Shown one piece after another: positions 22,385-34,850 of a stretch of 64,000 bases of DNA; position 1 is the stretch's first letter; the number at the start of each line of letters is the position of its first letter. Source of the stretch: Balanoglossus misakiensis (Eukaryota > Hemichordata); NCBI GenBank assembly GCA_040954595.2, contig CM082577.2, positions 13,454,001-13,518,000 on the forward strand. Direction: 5' to 3'. The notes under the pieces are model-generated. The model did no database searches. It was given only the letters and a program-made list of their open reading frames with translations, and was not told where the DNA came from. Both the position numbers and the translations under genes were made by a program.

Positions 22385-23340
22385 GGTAACCATTTAGGTT
22401 TCATGACTAAGTTTGTATAAGAATTCATAAAGCACGAATTCTACCCAATGAATGAATTTCCTTAGAATTTCACAACTGTGACAAAGTTTGCAGTTGTGCG
22501 AAAAAGTGTGTATTATTCACATAAGAATTTTTTCGTATGCATTTTTCTGATGGCAATGCATTTGACTGTAAACAAATATGGATGTCAGTTAGTAGTGCTA
22601 TTTTGTCAGTGAAATGGCTTCATCATAATCCCTCCAACCAAAGTTGAAACAGAGTTGCAAATATTGCAGAGCTTGAAATCATAAAATGTTGCAAAATTGA
22701 ACCAACCGTTCGGTCAACGATTATGTTCTTACAGCTATTATTAGAACCGGACAGTCTCAGCAAACAAGAGACATGGGCCTGATTTGCAAGTCAAGTTAGA
22801 ACTGCCTTTGCCTGTCCACGGATGCCCCAGTTTCAGCAAAAATTATTGCATTAACATACGAGTATGGAGAACTATTCTCTGTGTTCCTTTTGTTAGCTTA
22901 CATAGCTGTTGTCATTCTAGTTTTTCCTCTGTCCTGTGAGCAGAGTTTCAGTTGAGAAAACCGACAGTTCTCAAAGTAGAAAAGTACACCTAAATTGCCT
23001 CGGTGATGAGCATAGAGAATTTATCTGATGCTTCTTACTGGCAGAAGGACCCCACCAGTTGCAGATTGTCAATTCCATGGCACAAGGGAATTTACACTTT
23101 GCGTTCAAATATAAATAATTAAATCCTGTAAAAATTCTTCAATATGATAATTATTGATGATTCAAAAGTGTTATGACTGATTGTGTTTGAGTTCCTGTAT
23201 TCCATATAAGCATGCTGTCAGTGCACATCTGATTGATAACAATTTCACATTTTTAAAAATTTTCATCTCTGAATAATTATGATCACATAAAACTTCATAT
23301 GATATAAATTGTCCTGGTATCGTAAACATTAAGGCCTCAT
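22385..23340 (+). mobile_element. hAT-derived segment, left arm of a large inverted pair
   Basis: Matches 27330-28180 in reverse complement over hundreds of bases, for example around GGAGAACTATTCTCTGTG and ATTCCATGGCACAAGGGAAT. Near 22850-22960 the frame reads YEYGELFSVFLLLAYIAVVI then LVFPLSCEQSFS and a stop. This resembles the hAT dimerisation region with its C-E-x-x-F-S motif. Confidence 0.6.
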
Positions 23341-23384
23341 GCTAGTGTCACAACATTGATTACCAGACCGTTTCCCTCTGGATG

Positions 23385-23422
23385 TATGTACATGTATGTA
23401 TGTATGTATGTATGCATGTGTT

Positions 23423-23457
<35 letters not shown>

Positions 23458-24300
23458 GCATGTATATATGGATGTATGTCTGCCCTGATCAAAAACATGA
23501 AAACCACTTCACGTATCACCTTGATATTTGGTGTGTAGATGGGATTTTGCTCAAATGAAGTTGTCATTGCCAAAATATGCAAATAACCTGTGAAATATGT
23601 GAAATTGATCAAAACTCAACAACTGGTTAGACTGCTTTGAACATTAGTATGCATGTAGGTAATGTCATCATACCTGATATACTTTGAGTTTATATCATGA
23701 ATTGTCTATTTTTTATGCAATTCTTTTGTCTTGTTTTACCATTTGAAAAAAAAATCTTTTCCTCTTAAAGAGATTGGCTGATTTCTTTAGAATTTAGTAT
23801 GACACTTCCGGTAGGTGATCTTAGTTGGTTTTGTTTAAATTGTCACAGAATTTGTAATCTGTCATTTTTGGTCAAAAATAATTTTCTCAGAAACTCCTCA
23901 GATTGCTTTTAAATGTTGGTATGCTTGTTCCAAGAGGTAACCCAAGTAATGTTGTATATCATTTTGGTGAAATTTGCATATTTGTGGTCTTGAGGCAATT
24001 TTGCAATTTGTATTCTTTGAAACCGCTTGTCAGATTGCTTTCAACTTTGGTAGGCATTTGGTAGGCGTGGTGATTGAAGTAGATATTATACAATTTGTTG
24101 ATAGTTGGATAGATGTGGTTTGAGGCAGTTTTTGTCATTGTTGAATGTTGTTTTCCCTGAAATACTTGTCTGGTTCCTTTGAAATGTTGTTACAGTAGGT
24201 CATATCTGCTTGCCAATGTCACATGATTTTTCCCATGAACACAGTCATACCTAATTTTGTGTAATCCCCAGATGGGACCACAGTGTGTAATAACCTGACC
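23385..24300 (+). mobile_element. AGGTCCCATTGG-family element, diverged copy
   Basis: Has the TATG/TG microsatellite, ATCAAAAACATGAAAACC, GTATCACCTTGATATTTGG, AAAATATGCAAAT and, at the right end, GATGGGACCACAGTGT. These are in the same order as in the copies at 7189 and 30754. The left terminus is not clear. Confidence 0.5.
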
Positions 24301-24959
24301 AACAGTGACTAGTATATCCTGTGTGTTATACAGTACTTCTCACAAGGTTGAAGTACATGTATGTTGATGATTTTTTGCGATTCTTCAGAAACTTATAATA
24401 CAGAGTCTAATGTGGTAAAGTCCATGGTCACATTCAGAACTACCTAGTCTATGCCCGGCAGTGTTCTGTCCGCTTTGCTTCCAAAGCTAATGTCTGGCCT
24501 CACTCATGCCACTTGCCCAATAAACTAATACCCCTTGCTGGGAATTATGATGTAACTAGCGTCCCTTTGAAGCCTATCACATATACTGAACAGTGTTGAT
24601 TTGGTGTAAGATTATAGTGAAGGCAGGGCTTATTACATTGAAAATGCTACCCAACCTTAATTACACGTATGTATATCCTTTGTCTAATCATTGGAAAAAC
24701 AATGTACATGTACCAAAGACTAAGTAGCTATTTGAAGGTGAATCGCAAGTGGGCACTTTCTTTACTTAACCTCAAGCAGTCGGTTAGCTACCGTATACTA
24801 AGACAAACATTCCTGGTGTAATTAACATCACTGTCGTTAGTAATATCTATCTCCAATCAGTATCAGTTCTGCCTTTATGTTATTTTAAGTCAAGTGTCAA
24901 GGTTCATGTACATATATTACAGCTTAACTGTCTTGTCAAAAACTTACGCATGTACATAT

Positions 24960-26185
24960 ACCTAATTCTAGGCTTACCTGTAGGGTTAGAGATACAGTGT
25001 TTTATATTAATATGCATTAATATGAAACTAAAATTTGATGGTTAATTTAAGACCCCCCTGAGCAATGGTAACCTCGTTAAATATGTGCATATCTAATTCT
25101 AGGCTATTCAGCTGAAGTAGAAACCTGGCCATGGACAACTTCGGGGTCAAAATCTTTTGACAAACTTTTGGGTGATCTTGGGTAAACTTTGACCTACATT
25201 CCTATATCTTGGCATCCGGAGCAGATACAACCTTGACACTTGGAGTGATGGAACTATTTGATTGAGTATTATGTCTTGCCTCATTAATTATGTACTTACC
25301 TAATACCAGCCTAACCAATAGGGCTGGAAGTCTGGCTTTTTTGGACATGATAAATTTGATATCAACATTTTTCTACAGCAGCCAGCCTTCTCTTAAAAAG
25401 AATGGACAATATAAAGGCTTTGATGGTATACTGAACTTTTGACTTCCCTCCCTGAGACTGTGTGCCAATGACGGGATAGCCTACTCAGCGTTGGGTAGAT
25501 CCTAAGAAGGCCTCAGCCAGGCATCAAAAACAAAAAGCGGAAATCCAAGCTTTAATGGTGGGTTACATCGTTAACTTCCCTGCAGAGCTGATTTCTCAGA
25601 CTGTGAGCCAATGACGGGTAAAGCCCCTAGGTAGGGGCCACCTAAGACAGGCCGGTCATGCTTTAATCACAAAGAAGGGCAAGTTCAGTCATACCACAAC
25701 TTTGTCTGCTGTATATGCTTCATAATGATTGCATGGTATTTTCAGAATACATTGTGTTAAGGCAGTGTGACCAGCTAAAAAGTACTGGCAAACACAGCCA
25801 ATGTGTAATGAAAAACATCTAATTTGGCTGAATAAAAGACATAAAACACAGCAAAAGCACTGTGACTAGCTGAGACATAATACTCCATTATGCAGTTCCA
25901 TCACTCCAAGTGTCAAGGATGTATCTGCTCTGGATGCCAAGATATAGTAATGTAGGTCAAAGTTTACCCAAGATCACCCAACATTTTGTCAAAAGATTTT
26001 GACCCCAAAGTTGTCCATGTCCAGGTTTCTACCGCAACTGGATAGCCTAGAATTAGATATGGACATATTTAATGAGGTTACCATGGATCAAGGCAGTCCT
26101 AAGTAAACCATCAAATTTTTAGTTTCATGTTAATTCATGTTAATATAAAACGCTGTATCTCTAACCCACTGGTATGCCATTCTGT
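24960..26185. repeat. Long inverted repeat, arms about 310 bp
   Basis: The arm at 24960-25290 is the reverse complement, with mismatches, of 25860-26185: GCATCCGGAGCAGATACA pairs with TGTATCTGCTCTGGATGC, and AATTCTAGGCTAT with ATAGCCTAGAATT. Each arm is related to the internal repeat of the GCTGCAAGCAGC family. The loop of about 570 bp carries two diverged copies of a block with CCAATGACGGG. Confidence 0.75.
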
Positions 26186-26739
26186 GTTTCATGGTACCCA
26201 ATATGGGTAAGTAGGTAAAAAGTCACCTTAGGCCATTTGAAATTTTGCTGAAAAAATCTCGTCTCTTACATATGTACATTTGGTAAAAGGTAAATTTTAA
26301 TCACAGAGTTGAACATATTCATAAAAAATATTTGAGGGAAAGAAGGAAGTTTTTCATAGCTTTGGTGCTTCAAATAGTAGAGAGGTTCCCTTGTTATCCT
26401 TAGACTCAAACTCAGAGTTGCCAATCTTTCATTATTTTCATGATATTACTTTCCATCTTAGATTTGTTCATCTAAACAAACTGACTGATAGGTATACATG
26501 AACATTTTATTGACCAATGAATGTGCCTGTATGTTGCAATTTAAAGAAGTCAGATGTACACATCGCAGAGAGATGACAAACCCCATGCAAATTCAAGTAA
26601 TATGGCTCAATGGTGCTGATTTTAAAGGATAGGGAGATGATTTGAAAAGTGTTATTGTGGAAAAAGATGTGTAAAATTTGGCAGCTTGTGAGGCTTTAAT
26701 TGTAAAATCTTTGAAATGTGTTTTACTCTTTACGTCCAA

Positions 26740-27110
26740 TTTTGTATATGTCAATATACCATTGGAACCAATGTGAAATTGTTCTAAACTCAGAAACTCA
26801 AGAAGGTACTGGTCAGATTGCTTTAGAAATTGGTGTGTATTTATGTTATTGAGACTTTATACAGATTTTGTTTTTCATTTTTGAAGTATATTTTTGGGGT
26901 GATTTTGGTCGTCATTACTCAGAAACCTTTACCCACATTTTTTTTAAAATTTGGTTTGCATGTTCTTAGGTGTGATTTTATGACAAACCCAGTGATGGAA
27001 GTGACAATATTGTTTTTTGTTGTTGGCAATTTTTGCCATTTTTGTCTGATTGCTTTGCAATTTAGTTTGCCGTTTCTAGGGAATCCTTACTGTGATGCAC
27101 AAAATTCACA
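26740..27110 (+). mobile_element. AGGTCCCATTGG-family fragment
   Basis: ATATACCATTGGAACC, CAGAAACTCAAGAAGGTACT and GGTCAGATTGCTTT correspond to the middle of the 30754 copy. It lies in the same direction as the fragment at 23385, although the surrounding hAT arms are inverted. Confidence 0.45.
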
Positions 27111-27329
27111 AAGGTGATTTACTATCCTCATGCGCTTTGTTGAACTGGCACACTGTTGCAAAACAGACATTACAAAACTCTTTGAATTGAATTCATAGCT
27201 ACCAATTTTTCGGGGGTGTAGCACCTTTTTATGTCTAAAACTTTGAGAACTTCAAATTAAATGCAACCCTCCAAATATTTGCAATATTTCAGGTAAAATG
27301 ATATAATTTTGAAGCATAAATTTTGAAGT

Positions 27330-28180
27330 ATTCATAATCATTAAGAGAAACACATTTTGAAAATAGAATATTGATCACACTATCAGTCATAATACTTTTG
27401 AATCTTCTCTAAAGAATATATAGAAGAATTTAACAGGATTTAATTATTTATATTTGAACGCAAAGTGTAAATTCCCTTGTGCCATGGAATTGACAATCTG
27501 CAACTGGTAGGGGTCCTTCTGCCAGTAAGAAGCATCAGATAAATTCTGCATGCTCATCACCAAGGCAATTTAGGTGTACATTTGTGCTTTGAGAACTGTC
27601 GGTTTACGCAACTGAAACTCTGCTCACAGGACAGAGGAAAAACTAGAATGACTACAGCTATGTAAGCTAACAAAAGGAACACAGAGAATAGTTCTCCATA
27701 CTCATATTTTAATGCAATAATTTTTGCTGAAACTGGGGCATCCATGGGCAGACAAAGGCAGTTCTAACTCTACTTGCAAATCAGGCCCATGTCTCTTGTT
27801 CGCTGAGACTGTCTGGTTCTAATAATAGCTGTAAGAACTTGATCATTGACCAAACTGTTGGTTCAATTTTTGCAACATTTTATTATTTCAAGCTGTGCAA
27901 TATTTGCAACTCTGTTTCAACTTTGGTTGGAGGGATTATGATGTAGTCATTTCACTGACAAAATAGCACTACTAACTGACATCCATATTTGTTCAAAGTC
28001 AAACGCATTGCCATCATAAAAATACATGTGAGAAATTTCTTATGTGAATAATACACACTTTTGTGCATGACTGCAAACTCTGTTACAGTTGTGAAAATGT
28101 AAGGAAATTAATTCATTGGGTAGAATTCATGTTTTTGGATTCTTAAACAACCAGTCACAAAAGCTAAGTGGTTACCTCAG
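27330..28180 (-). mobile_element. hAT-derived segment, right arm of the inverted pair
   Basis: Reverse complement of 22385-23340. On the minus strand, 27745-27557 reads KYEYGELFSVFLLLAYIAVV followed by ILVFPLSCEQSFSCVNRQFS, which fits the C-terminal hAT dimerisation region. Here the frame stays open past the point where the left arm has a stop. No other transposase domain was seen. Confidence 0.6.
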
Positions 28181-28559
28181 AGAAACTGTGTTAAATTTGG
28201 TCATCAATTGCTTTAAATCACACAAGACATTCCCAGAGCTAAAGTTACTGCAGCAGTCAGTTTCAACTCAGCTTGCAAATTGGGATCATGTCTTGTGTTC
28301 ATCGAGACTGTCTGTAGTCGAGTTGACAGTCCTATGGGGTCAATGATGAACCTACAAATGTTCTTTCCAATGAAATTGTTATAAATCTAATATTCAGGAT
28401 TTGCATTCATACCTTAAACAATATAACTGTATTGCAAATATGGCAACTCTTCTAAGTTGCATTGGAACACCTTCTCGCCACTGTTTGTGCAAAAATGGTG
28501 AATAAGCTTTCATTTTCAAGCCTTAACATAGGCACCCAAAAAAAGACAACAGCATTGCA

Positions 28560-29400
28560 AATATGGCATTTTGTTCAACTCTTCTCATTTGCATAGTCCA
28601 AAATGGCCGCCAAACTCCTCTAACATGTAAATTTCCTATGATCGTCTTAAATAGTGTGTAATATCGCATTTGCAGGGTTTTCATCAATATGGGTACCTGA
28701 AACAATTTCAACGTGGTTGACATGGCAATATTAGACAGCTGTTCTAATTTGCCTAATCCAAAATGGCCGCCAAACTCTTCTTAAATGTAAATTTCCCAGG
28801 TTTGTCTTAAATGGTGCCTAACATCGCATTTGCAGGGTTTTCATCAATATGGGTAACTAAAACAATTTCAGCGTGGTTGACATGGCAATATTAGACAACT
28901 GTTCTAATTTGCATAATCTAAAATGGCCGACAAACTTCTCTAACACGTAAATTTACTATGGTTGTCTTTAATAGTGTGTAATATCGCATTTGCAGGGTTT
29001 TCATCAATATGGGTACCTGAAACAATTTCAACGTGGTTGACATGGCAATATTAGACAGCTGTTCTAATTTGCATAATCCAAAATGGCCACCAAACTCTTA
29101 TTAAATGTAAATTTCCCTGGTTTTGTCTTATATGGTGCCTAAAATCGCATTTGCAGGGTTTTCATCAATATGGGTAACTAAAACAATTTCAGCGTGGTTG
29201 ACATGGCAATATTAGACAACTGTTCTAATTTGCATAATCTAAAATGGCCGACAAACTTCTCTAACATGTAAATTTCCCTGGTTTGTCTTATATGGTGTGT
29301 AATATCGCATTTTCACGGTTTTCATTAATATGGGTACCTAAAACAATTTCAATGTGGTTGACATGGCAATATTAGGCAACTCTTCTAATTTGCATAATTC
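28560..29400. repeat. 161-bp tandem array, five to six copies
   Basis: CGCATTTGCAGGGTTTTCAT begins near 28663, 28823, 28985, 29146 and, slightly altered, 29306. Each unit contains GTGGTTGACATGGCAATATT, TAATTTGCATAAT and AAAATGGCCGCC-like sequence. Alternate units share variants, suggesting a higher-order two-unit repeat. Related single motifs (ATGCAAATTAGAAGA) lie at 30420-30610 and 31365-31560. Confidence 0.85.
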
Positions 29401-30753
29401 AAACACCTGCTGGATAATTTAATTTTTGCCCTTCTTGCCCCATGATTATATGTGTAATATCTCATTTTCAATGTGTTTACATGTATATATGCAGAATCCA
29501 TTTCAAACTAAGTGCGCATATTGTAGCGCCAATCTTATTTCTTAATCCGCACCACAGAACTGATGCAAGGTTTAGGACTGGAAATGTATGTGGCCACTGG
29601 TCGACACCCCGGGCGAGAGGACTCCAATTATTTTCAGCACGTAGTGTGCCTCCCGGTTGATAACATCAATATGTGTAAATGCCAAAAACCCCACCTATTG
29701 TATTACCAGTCAAATTTTCTTTGTCATTTACCATTTTTCTCTTGCATATGAAGGTTTTTCTTAAAGAGTACATACCCATATACATTTGTATGGGAGCACA
29801 CATCCCCACCCCCTGCCAACAATAATTGGACAACTTTATTCTTCTTATACTTCTTTATAAGTCTAAACATTCATATAGAGAAGGCAACATGTTCTTGAAG
29901 CTGTTGACTATGGAAATATGATGAAGTACATTTTCCTAGTTGTACATGTACAGTATAAAAGGCCCAATGTTCCAATGGAGATGTGTGCCTTACAGTCAAC
30001 ATAGGCTATACGCCAAGCCTTGTCTGTTGGCACTTTGAAGGGTATTGGAAGAGTGTCTCTGCTGGCCACTTTGGCCAGCAGACTATCATAAGGGTACAGA
30101 AAATAGCCCTAAAAGTGCATGAACGGATTGTAGCCTGTATGGATGATATGTACTCTAGCGCTTCATGATTAGTACAGTAAACTTGGGTTAACATTTGAGT
30201 AAATACTTCTGATATTCTGACTCAGTTAAAACTGAATATGTCTAACAGAAATTATTACTTGAATTTAATTACAAATACAATTCCCTTTTTCATGCTATGA
30301 ACAGTTATCATGCATAAAATGTTGAACATTTTGTTCCAGTTATATTCACACGACCTGATATTTGGCGCATTTCTTTACCTGTTTAAATAGCATTAGAAAT
30401 GAATTTTATTCATGAAAACCCTGAAAATTATGCAAATTAGGAGAGTGGGAAAATATGCCACATTTGCAATGCAGTAGTAATGTTTTGGGTGCCCATATGA
30501 ACGTAATCTTGAAAACAAAAGATTATTCACTATTTTGACACAAACATTGCAAAATTTAATTTTGGAGAAGATGTTCCGCAGCCATTTTCGATTATGCAAA
30601 TTAGAAGATTTCCCTAACACAGCCATATATGAAATACAGTTGTATATTGTTTAAGGTACCCATATGAATACAAATCCTGAAAATGCGATATGACACACCA
30701 TTTTGGGAAACATGACAAAATTTCACTCTTAGTGGTGATTGCCAGGCATTTTT

Positions 30754-31350
30754 AGGTCCCATTGGTATAGGCATATATACCATTGGACCTTATGGGATCG
30801 GTTGCGTCTGTATGTATGTATGGATGGATGGATGTATGTATGTATGTCCATATGTCCGTCCACATCAAAAACTTGAAAACCGCTGCATGTATCACCTTGA
30901 TATTTGTGTGCAGATGCACCCTGGGCTGTAGATGTGAGTTTGTTGAAATGAAGTTGTCATTGCCAAAAAATGTGCAAATTAGCTGGAAAAATGTGAATTT
31001 GGTCAAAACTCCGTAACTCAAGAACTACTGGTCAGCTTGCTTTGCAAAGTGATGTGTATTTACTTTATTGAGTTGTTTTAATTAGGCAGGAACCCCCTCC
31101 TGTGGTTTATATACACAGCAAATTCCTGCATGATTACATACCTGGCTAAGTTTTAAAGAAGCCAGCTGTTCTATTTAGTGTATGTACGGTACATATGCCA
31201 TTGGCAGCTTATGGATCAGTCAGTGTTTGCCCATTGATCTCTCGCTATGTGTGTGTGTCTGTCTGTCTGTCTGTCTGTATATGGCCATGTACTCTGGTGT
31301 AGACTTTTTCTTGTGTAATCACTCAATGGGACCACCGTGTCCTTGACGCA
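30754..31350 (+). mobile_element. AGGTCCCATTGG-family element, short copy
   Basis: Begins AGGTCCCATTGGTATAG with the TATACCATTGGACC hairpin partner, has the TATG microsatellite and ATCAAAAACTTGAAAACC, and ends CAATGGGACCACCGTGTCC then TTGACGCA. ATTTTT is present directly outside both ends. About 600 bp, against 1271 bp for the copy at 7189. Confidence 0.7.
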
Positions 31351-31791
31351 ATTTTTAATTATTCAAATTAGAAAAGTTGCCAAACACTGCCATATTTGCA
31401 ATACATAACGAATATGGATGAAAATCCTGAAATATTACATATAATTTTGAGAAAAAAGGGCACCATTTTATTTTCGAGAAGGTATTTGGCGGCCATTTTT
31501 GATTATACATATTAGAAGAATTGCCCAACATTGCCATTTTGGCAACTAAGCTGGAATAGGTCTAGGCTCCCATATGAATGCAAATAAGCAAAAATACTTC
31601 TTAGGAAAGAACATTTCTAGGTTGGAAAATTTTGACTCAACCTCTGGTTCTAATAATAGGTGTAAGGATGTGATTGTTCACTGGTAGACCATTCGTTTGA
31701 TTTTGCAACATTTTACAATTTCAAGCTGTGTGTATTTAACTATGATGCAATTGGTGTTGTGGGGACAGATGGCTTAAGCCTTTAGTAGTCT

Positions 31792-32171
31792 GGTTCCCTG
31801 CCCCAATCCCACTGCTGGCTGCGCTACACTAAAGGGAAAGGGGTCAGGTACGCCCGATTTCATGCCCAGAAACCTGGGAAGACCACATGATCATAAACAA
31901 GATGGATGCCTCCAATGTCCGTACGCCAGTCAAGATTCATCCACGCAGTTTATTTTGTTTCGTTTGTTGTAAAGTTGGAAATCGAATGATAAACATTCAT
32001 GGAGGTGAAGGAGAGAACGGGAAATGAGTATCTTTCAACTACTTATCAACTTACAAACTTAATGTTCGTATGTATTGACCAATGAGAGCCATGTTTACAA
32101 TAGGCCGTGCCTGACCCTTTCCCTTTAGCGTAGCGCAGCCAGCGGTGGGATTGGGGCAGGGAACCAGACTA
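31792..32171. mobile_element. TIR element (MITE), about 380 bp with roughly 60-bp ends
   Basis: The left end TAGTCTGGTTCCCTGCCCC continuing to AAAGGGAAAGGGGTCAGG is inverted at 32110-32171 as CCTGACCCTTTCCCTTT to GGGGCAGGGAACCAGACTA. The interior has no ORF of note. The right end has been copied twice more to the right. Confidence 0.8.
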
Positions 32172-32365
32172 AAGCCATTAGCACAACACATGATGCAGTA
32201 CCTTTGACATTGCAGCCAGCGGTGGGATTGGGGCAGGGAACCAGACTAAAGCCATTAGCACAACACATGATGCAGTACCTTTGACATTGCAGCCAGCGGT
32301 GGGATTGGGGCAGGGAACCAGACTAAAGCCATTAGCACAACACATGATGGCAGTACCTTTGACAA
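32137..32365. repeat. 77-bp tandem triplication of a transposon end plus flank
   Basis: AGCCAGCGGTGGGATTGGGG starts near 32137, 32214 and 32291; each copy carries the end of the TIR element plus the flanking CCATTAGCACAACACATGAT. Copies are nearly identical, so the event is recent. Confidence 0.85.
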
Positions 32366-32569
32366 TGCTTTGAACAATGTTGCGAAAAGCTTTCTTATAC
32401 TTAGTCTTAGTTGAATCTCAGCTGTAACTACCTTTGTGAAAGCTTAACATTCAAATCTTTGGCCAAGGTTAGGGTTCCAAACTTCATCAAAGTTTGGTGA
32501 AAAACTTCAACAATGCTTTTCTATACAAACATATAGGCTGAAATTGTTGAAGCTTTGTCAAAGGTGTTT

Positions 32570-33330
32570 ATTTGGGGCCCAAGCCCCCTATGGGCGGGGC
32601 CCCTATTGTTATTTTTACTGACATTTTTCTTCTTGTGTCGTTTCATTGGCCACTAGGATCTCGAAAACAGCAGAACCAACAATTCTCAAACTTGCATATT
32701 GATGGAGGCCTATGAGATCTGGTGCAGTCCTTTGTGAATATTTAATTAGCCACGTGGCATGGCAGCCACATTTGATTGAAATATTTGAATGGCTCTCATT
32801 TGCATAAAATATAACGAACCACAAGTATTTTTAGATGCTTTGTGGCCCATATTGCAAGGGTCATACATGCCAAATTTCAGGGTCGTGTGGTATGCTGATT
32901 TTGAGAAGAAGATTTTTAATCATTATTTTTCATAATTTTCCATTGACCATGGGGGTCTGGACCATGGCATAGGCTTTACTATACCTGTATAGTAAGCTGT
33001 GACAACATCGTATTGAAGCATGAAGGACTCAATGTACTAGTATAAAACTTGGCACAGTGGACGGGGCCAATGAGTGGACATGTACCTAACCCGTGAATAG
33101 ATAATTAGTCACGTGATAAGATGACAATATAAGGGCAAAATTTACAAATAAGGTATGACAACAGCGTATTCAAGCATGAAGTACTCAATGTACAAATCTC
33201 AAACTAGCAATTGCTCAGGTGGGGCCAAAACACAGTCGGTGTCACTTGATGGCAAGTACATGTACATATCATCATAAAATTGTGCCAAAAATTCAGGCGC
33301 ACCATCAGAAATACCCTAAACTTTCCGGGT
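32570..33330 (-). mobile_element. GCTGCAAGCAGC-family element, inverted copy
   Basis: At 32573-32612 the terminal hairpin GGGGCCCAAGCCCC, CTATGGGCG, GGGGCCCC then ATTGTT appears in the reverse sense of the complete copy at 51037. Internal blocks CTTGGCACAGTGGACGGGG and CCCGTGAATAGATAATTAGT match 1186-1330 in reverse complement. The other end is unclear. Confidence 0.55.
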
Positions 33331-33542
33331 GGGCTGTTGAAAAGTGGACAGGTTGTCACCAAAACAATCAGTTGGGTTCAAGATCATCTGCAGTTTGAAT
33401 ATTATAATTGCACAAGGCTTGTGGAAACCTAGCTCTGTCAGGTAAGCTTGGCTTTGTGTCTTACGGCCTCCCACCACAGCAGCCCTGCTGACTCCCAATA
33501 CTAGGCTAAGCTGGCAGATTTACAATTGATCTGTTGCACAGT

Positions 33543-33720
33543 AGTTTCACAGAGAATTTCCATCTGTGAACCAAAACTCGTGCACAGATTGCAGTTACAG
33601 GGCATACCTCATTCATACAGGACAACGAAGCACCTCACAACTTGTACAACGGCCCCCTTTTGAACTTTCTGAGAGGAAATTCGCAGCCATCTTGAATCTC
33701 GCTTCCCCCCGGAAATTACG
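33543..33720. repeat. Dispersed repeat copy 2 (partner at 2446-2640)
   Basis: CCAAAACTCGTGCACAGATT, CTCACAACTTGTACAACGGC and GCCATCTTGAATC match copy 1 in order and direction with similar spacing. Confidence 0.5.
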
Positions 33721-33915
33721 CGCATGTGCATGAGACGATCTGGAGCCTTTAAATAAAGGTAACTGAGTTCAAGTAATACACAACAGGCAGTGAATGTATT
33801 TGAATACAGTTATTTTTATTATCCAATATCAGACCAATATCACATGCAATCATATAAATACAAGCAATACTGTTACAAATAAAGCAAACCCCCACAAGAA
33901 TCACAATATTCAGAA

Positions 33916-34688
33916 TTAAGGTCTGAATGAGTTAAGGTAAGTGTTCACCTGACGAGCCACTTGTGAGCATTGTGAAAAAGGCGCAACTCTGAATACATTA
34001 TAAATATGATTGTGACTTCTAGTCACCATGAAAACGAATAAATTTTCCTGAGACATGTGCAGAGAAAACAGCTGTAGCACCCTCTCAACGAAAACTGTGG
34101 CCAGAGAAGACACTTGGTGGAAAACCTGCCCGGTCAAGCAAAGTGCACAGTTTGGTTGTGAAACCTTTTGTGTGTGAGGACAGACAGTTTTGACCCATTG
34201 GGTACACAACTGCTTTTGCAGTACTTTGGGGCAGGGATTATTGATATACCATGTATAGTGCACTACCGAAGGTAAATAAAGTGGTGAACCAGTGAGGGAT
34301 ATAATTGGGATGGAATGCACTCGGTTAAGACTCTGATTTGTCTTCGACCATGTGATTGCAATGACCACCACAGTAGGAGGAACTTAAAATTCCTACGGGA
34401 AAGGTGGACTGTAGGGTCAAACTTCCCCTCGTCTAGGGGAACCAAAATGGACTTTCGCAGAAACAAGTGGAATGCCGTGAGAAAAGCAGCCCACAGAGTA
34501 ATATCTCCAGGCGAGGATAAATCCAAAAACTGGAGAATCGATAACAAAATGCCTGCGGTAATAGCTAATTTACGTATGGGGACCCAGAGAATACAGTGGG
34601 AAATCCCTTGTGTTAAACGTGGTAAAATAGGGTGGACTATCTGCCCATCAAATCCATTAAACTCATGCAAAAGTCTTGCAGCGTTCAT
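33916..34688 (-). pseudogene. DIRS tyrosine recombinase region
   Basis: Two overlapping frames. The upstream one carries the N-terminal core-binding part (RLTQGISHCILWVPIRKLAI to VHLSRRNFKFLLL). After a -1 or +1 shift near 34300-34370 the second frame continues with AITWSKTNQSLNRVHSIPI. The C-terminal R-H-x-x-R-Y residues are not evident in the decayed tail. Confidence 0.75.
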
Positions 34689-34850
34689 GTATTGCTACTG
34701 TGTACTTACTGTTTCTGACATGACCTGAATAAAAAAAAATTGTTCGTGGAGATGCTGGAATTGGTGTCATGCCAAAATGAAGGCAAAAGATAAGGTAAGT
34801 CTTCCACTAGGAATCAAAATTTCGCACATAGGGTGGCGTCAATTTCTGAT

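Noticed and set aside
28560-29400. CRISPR array
   Set aside because: Repeats are long, contiguous and lie in an animal genome; there are no unique spacers of even length.
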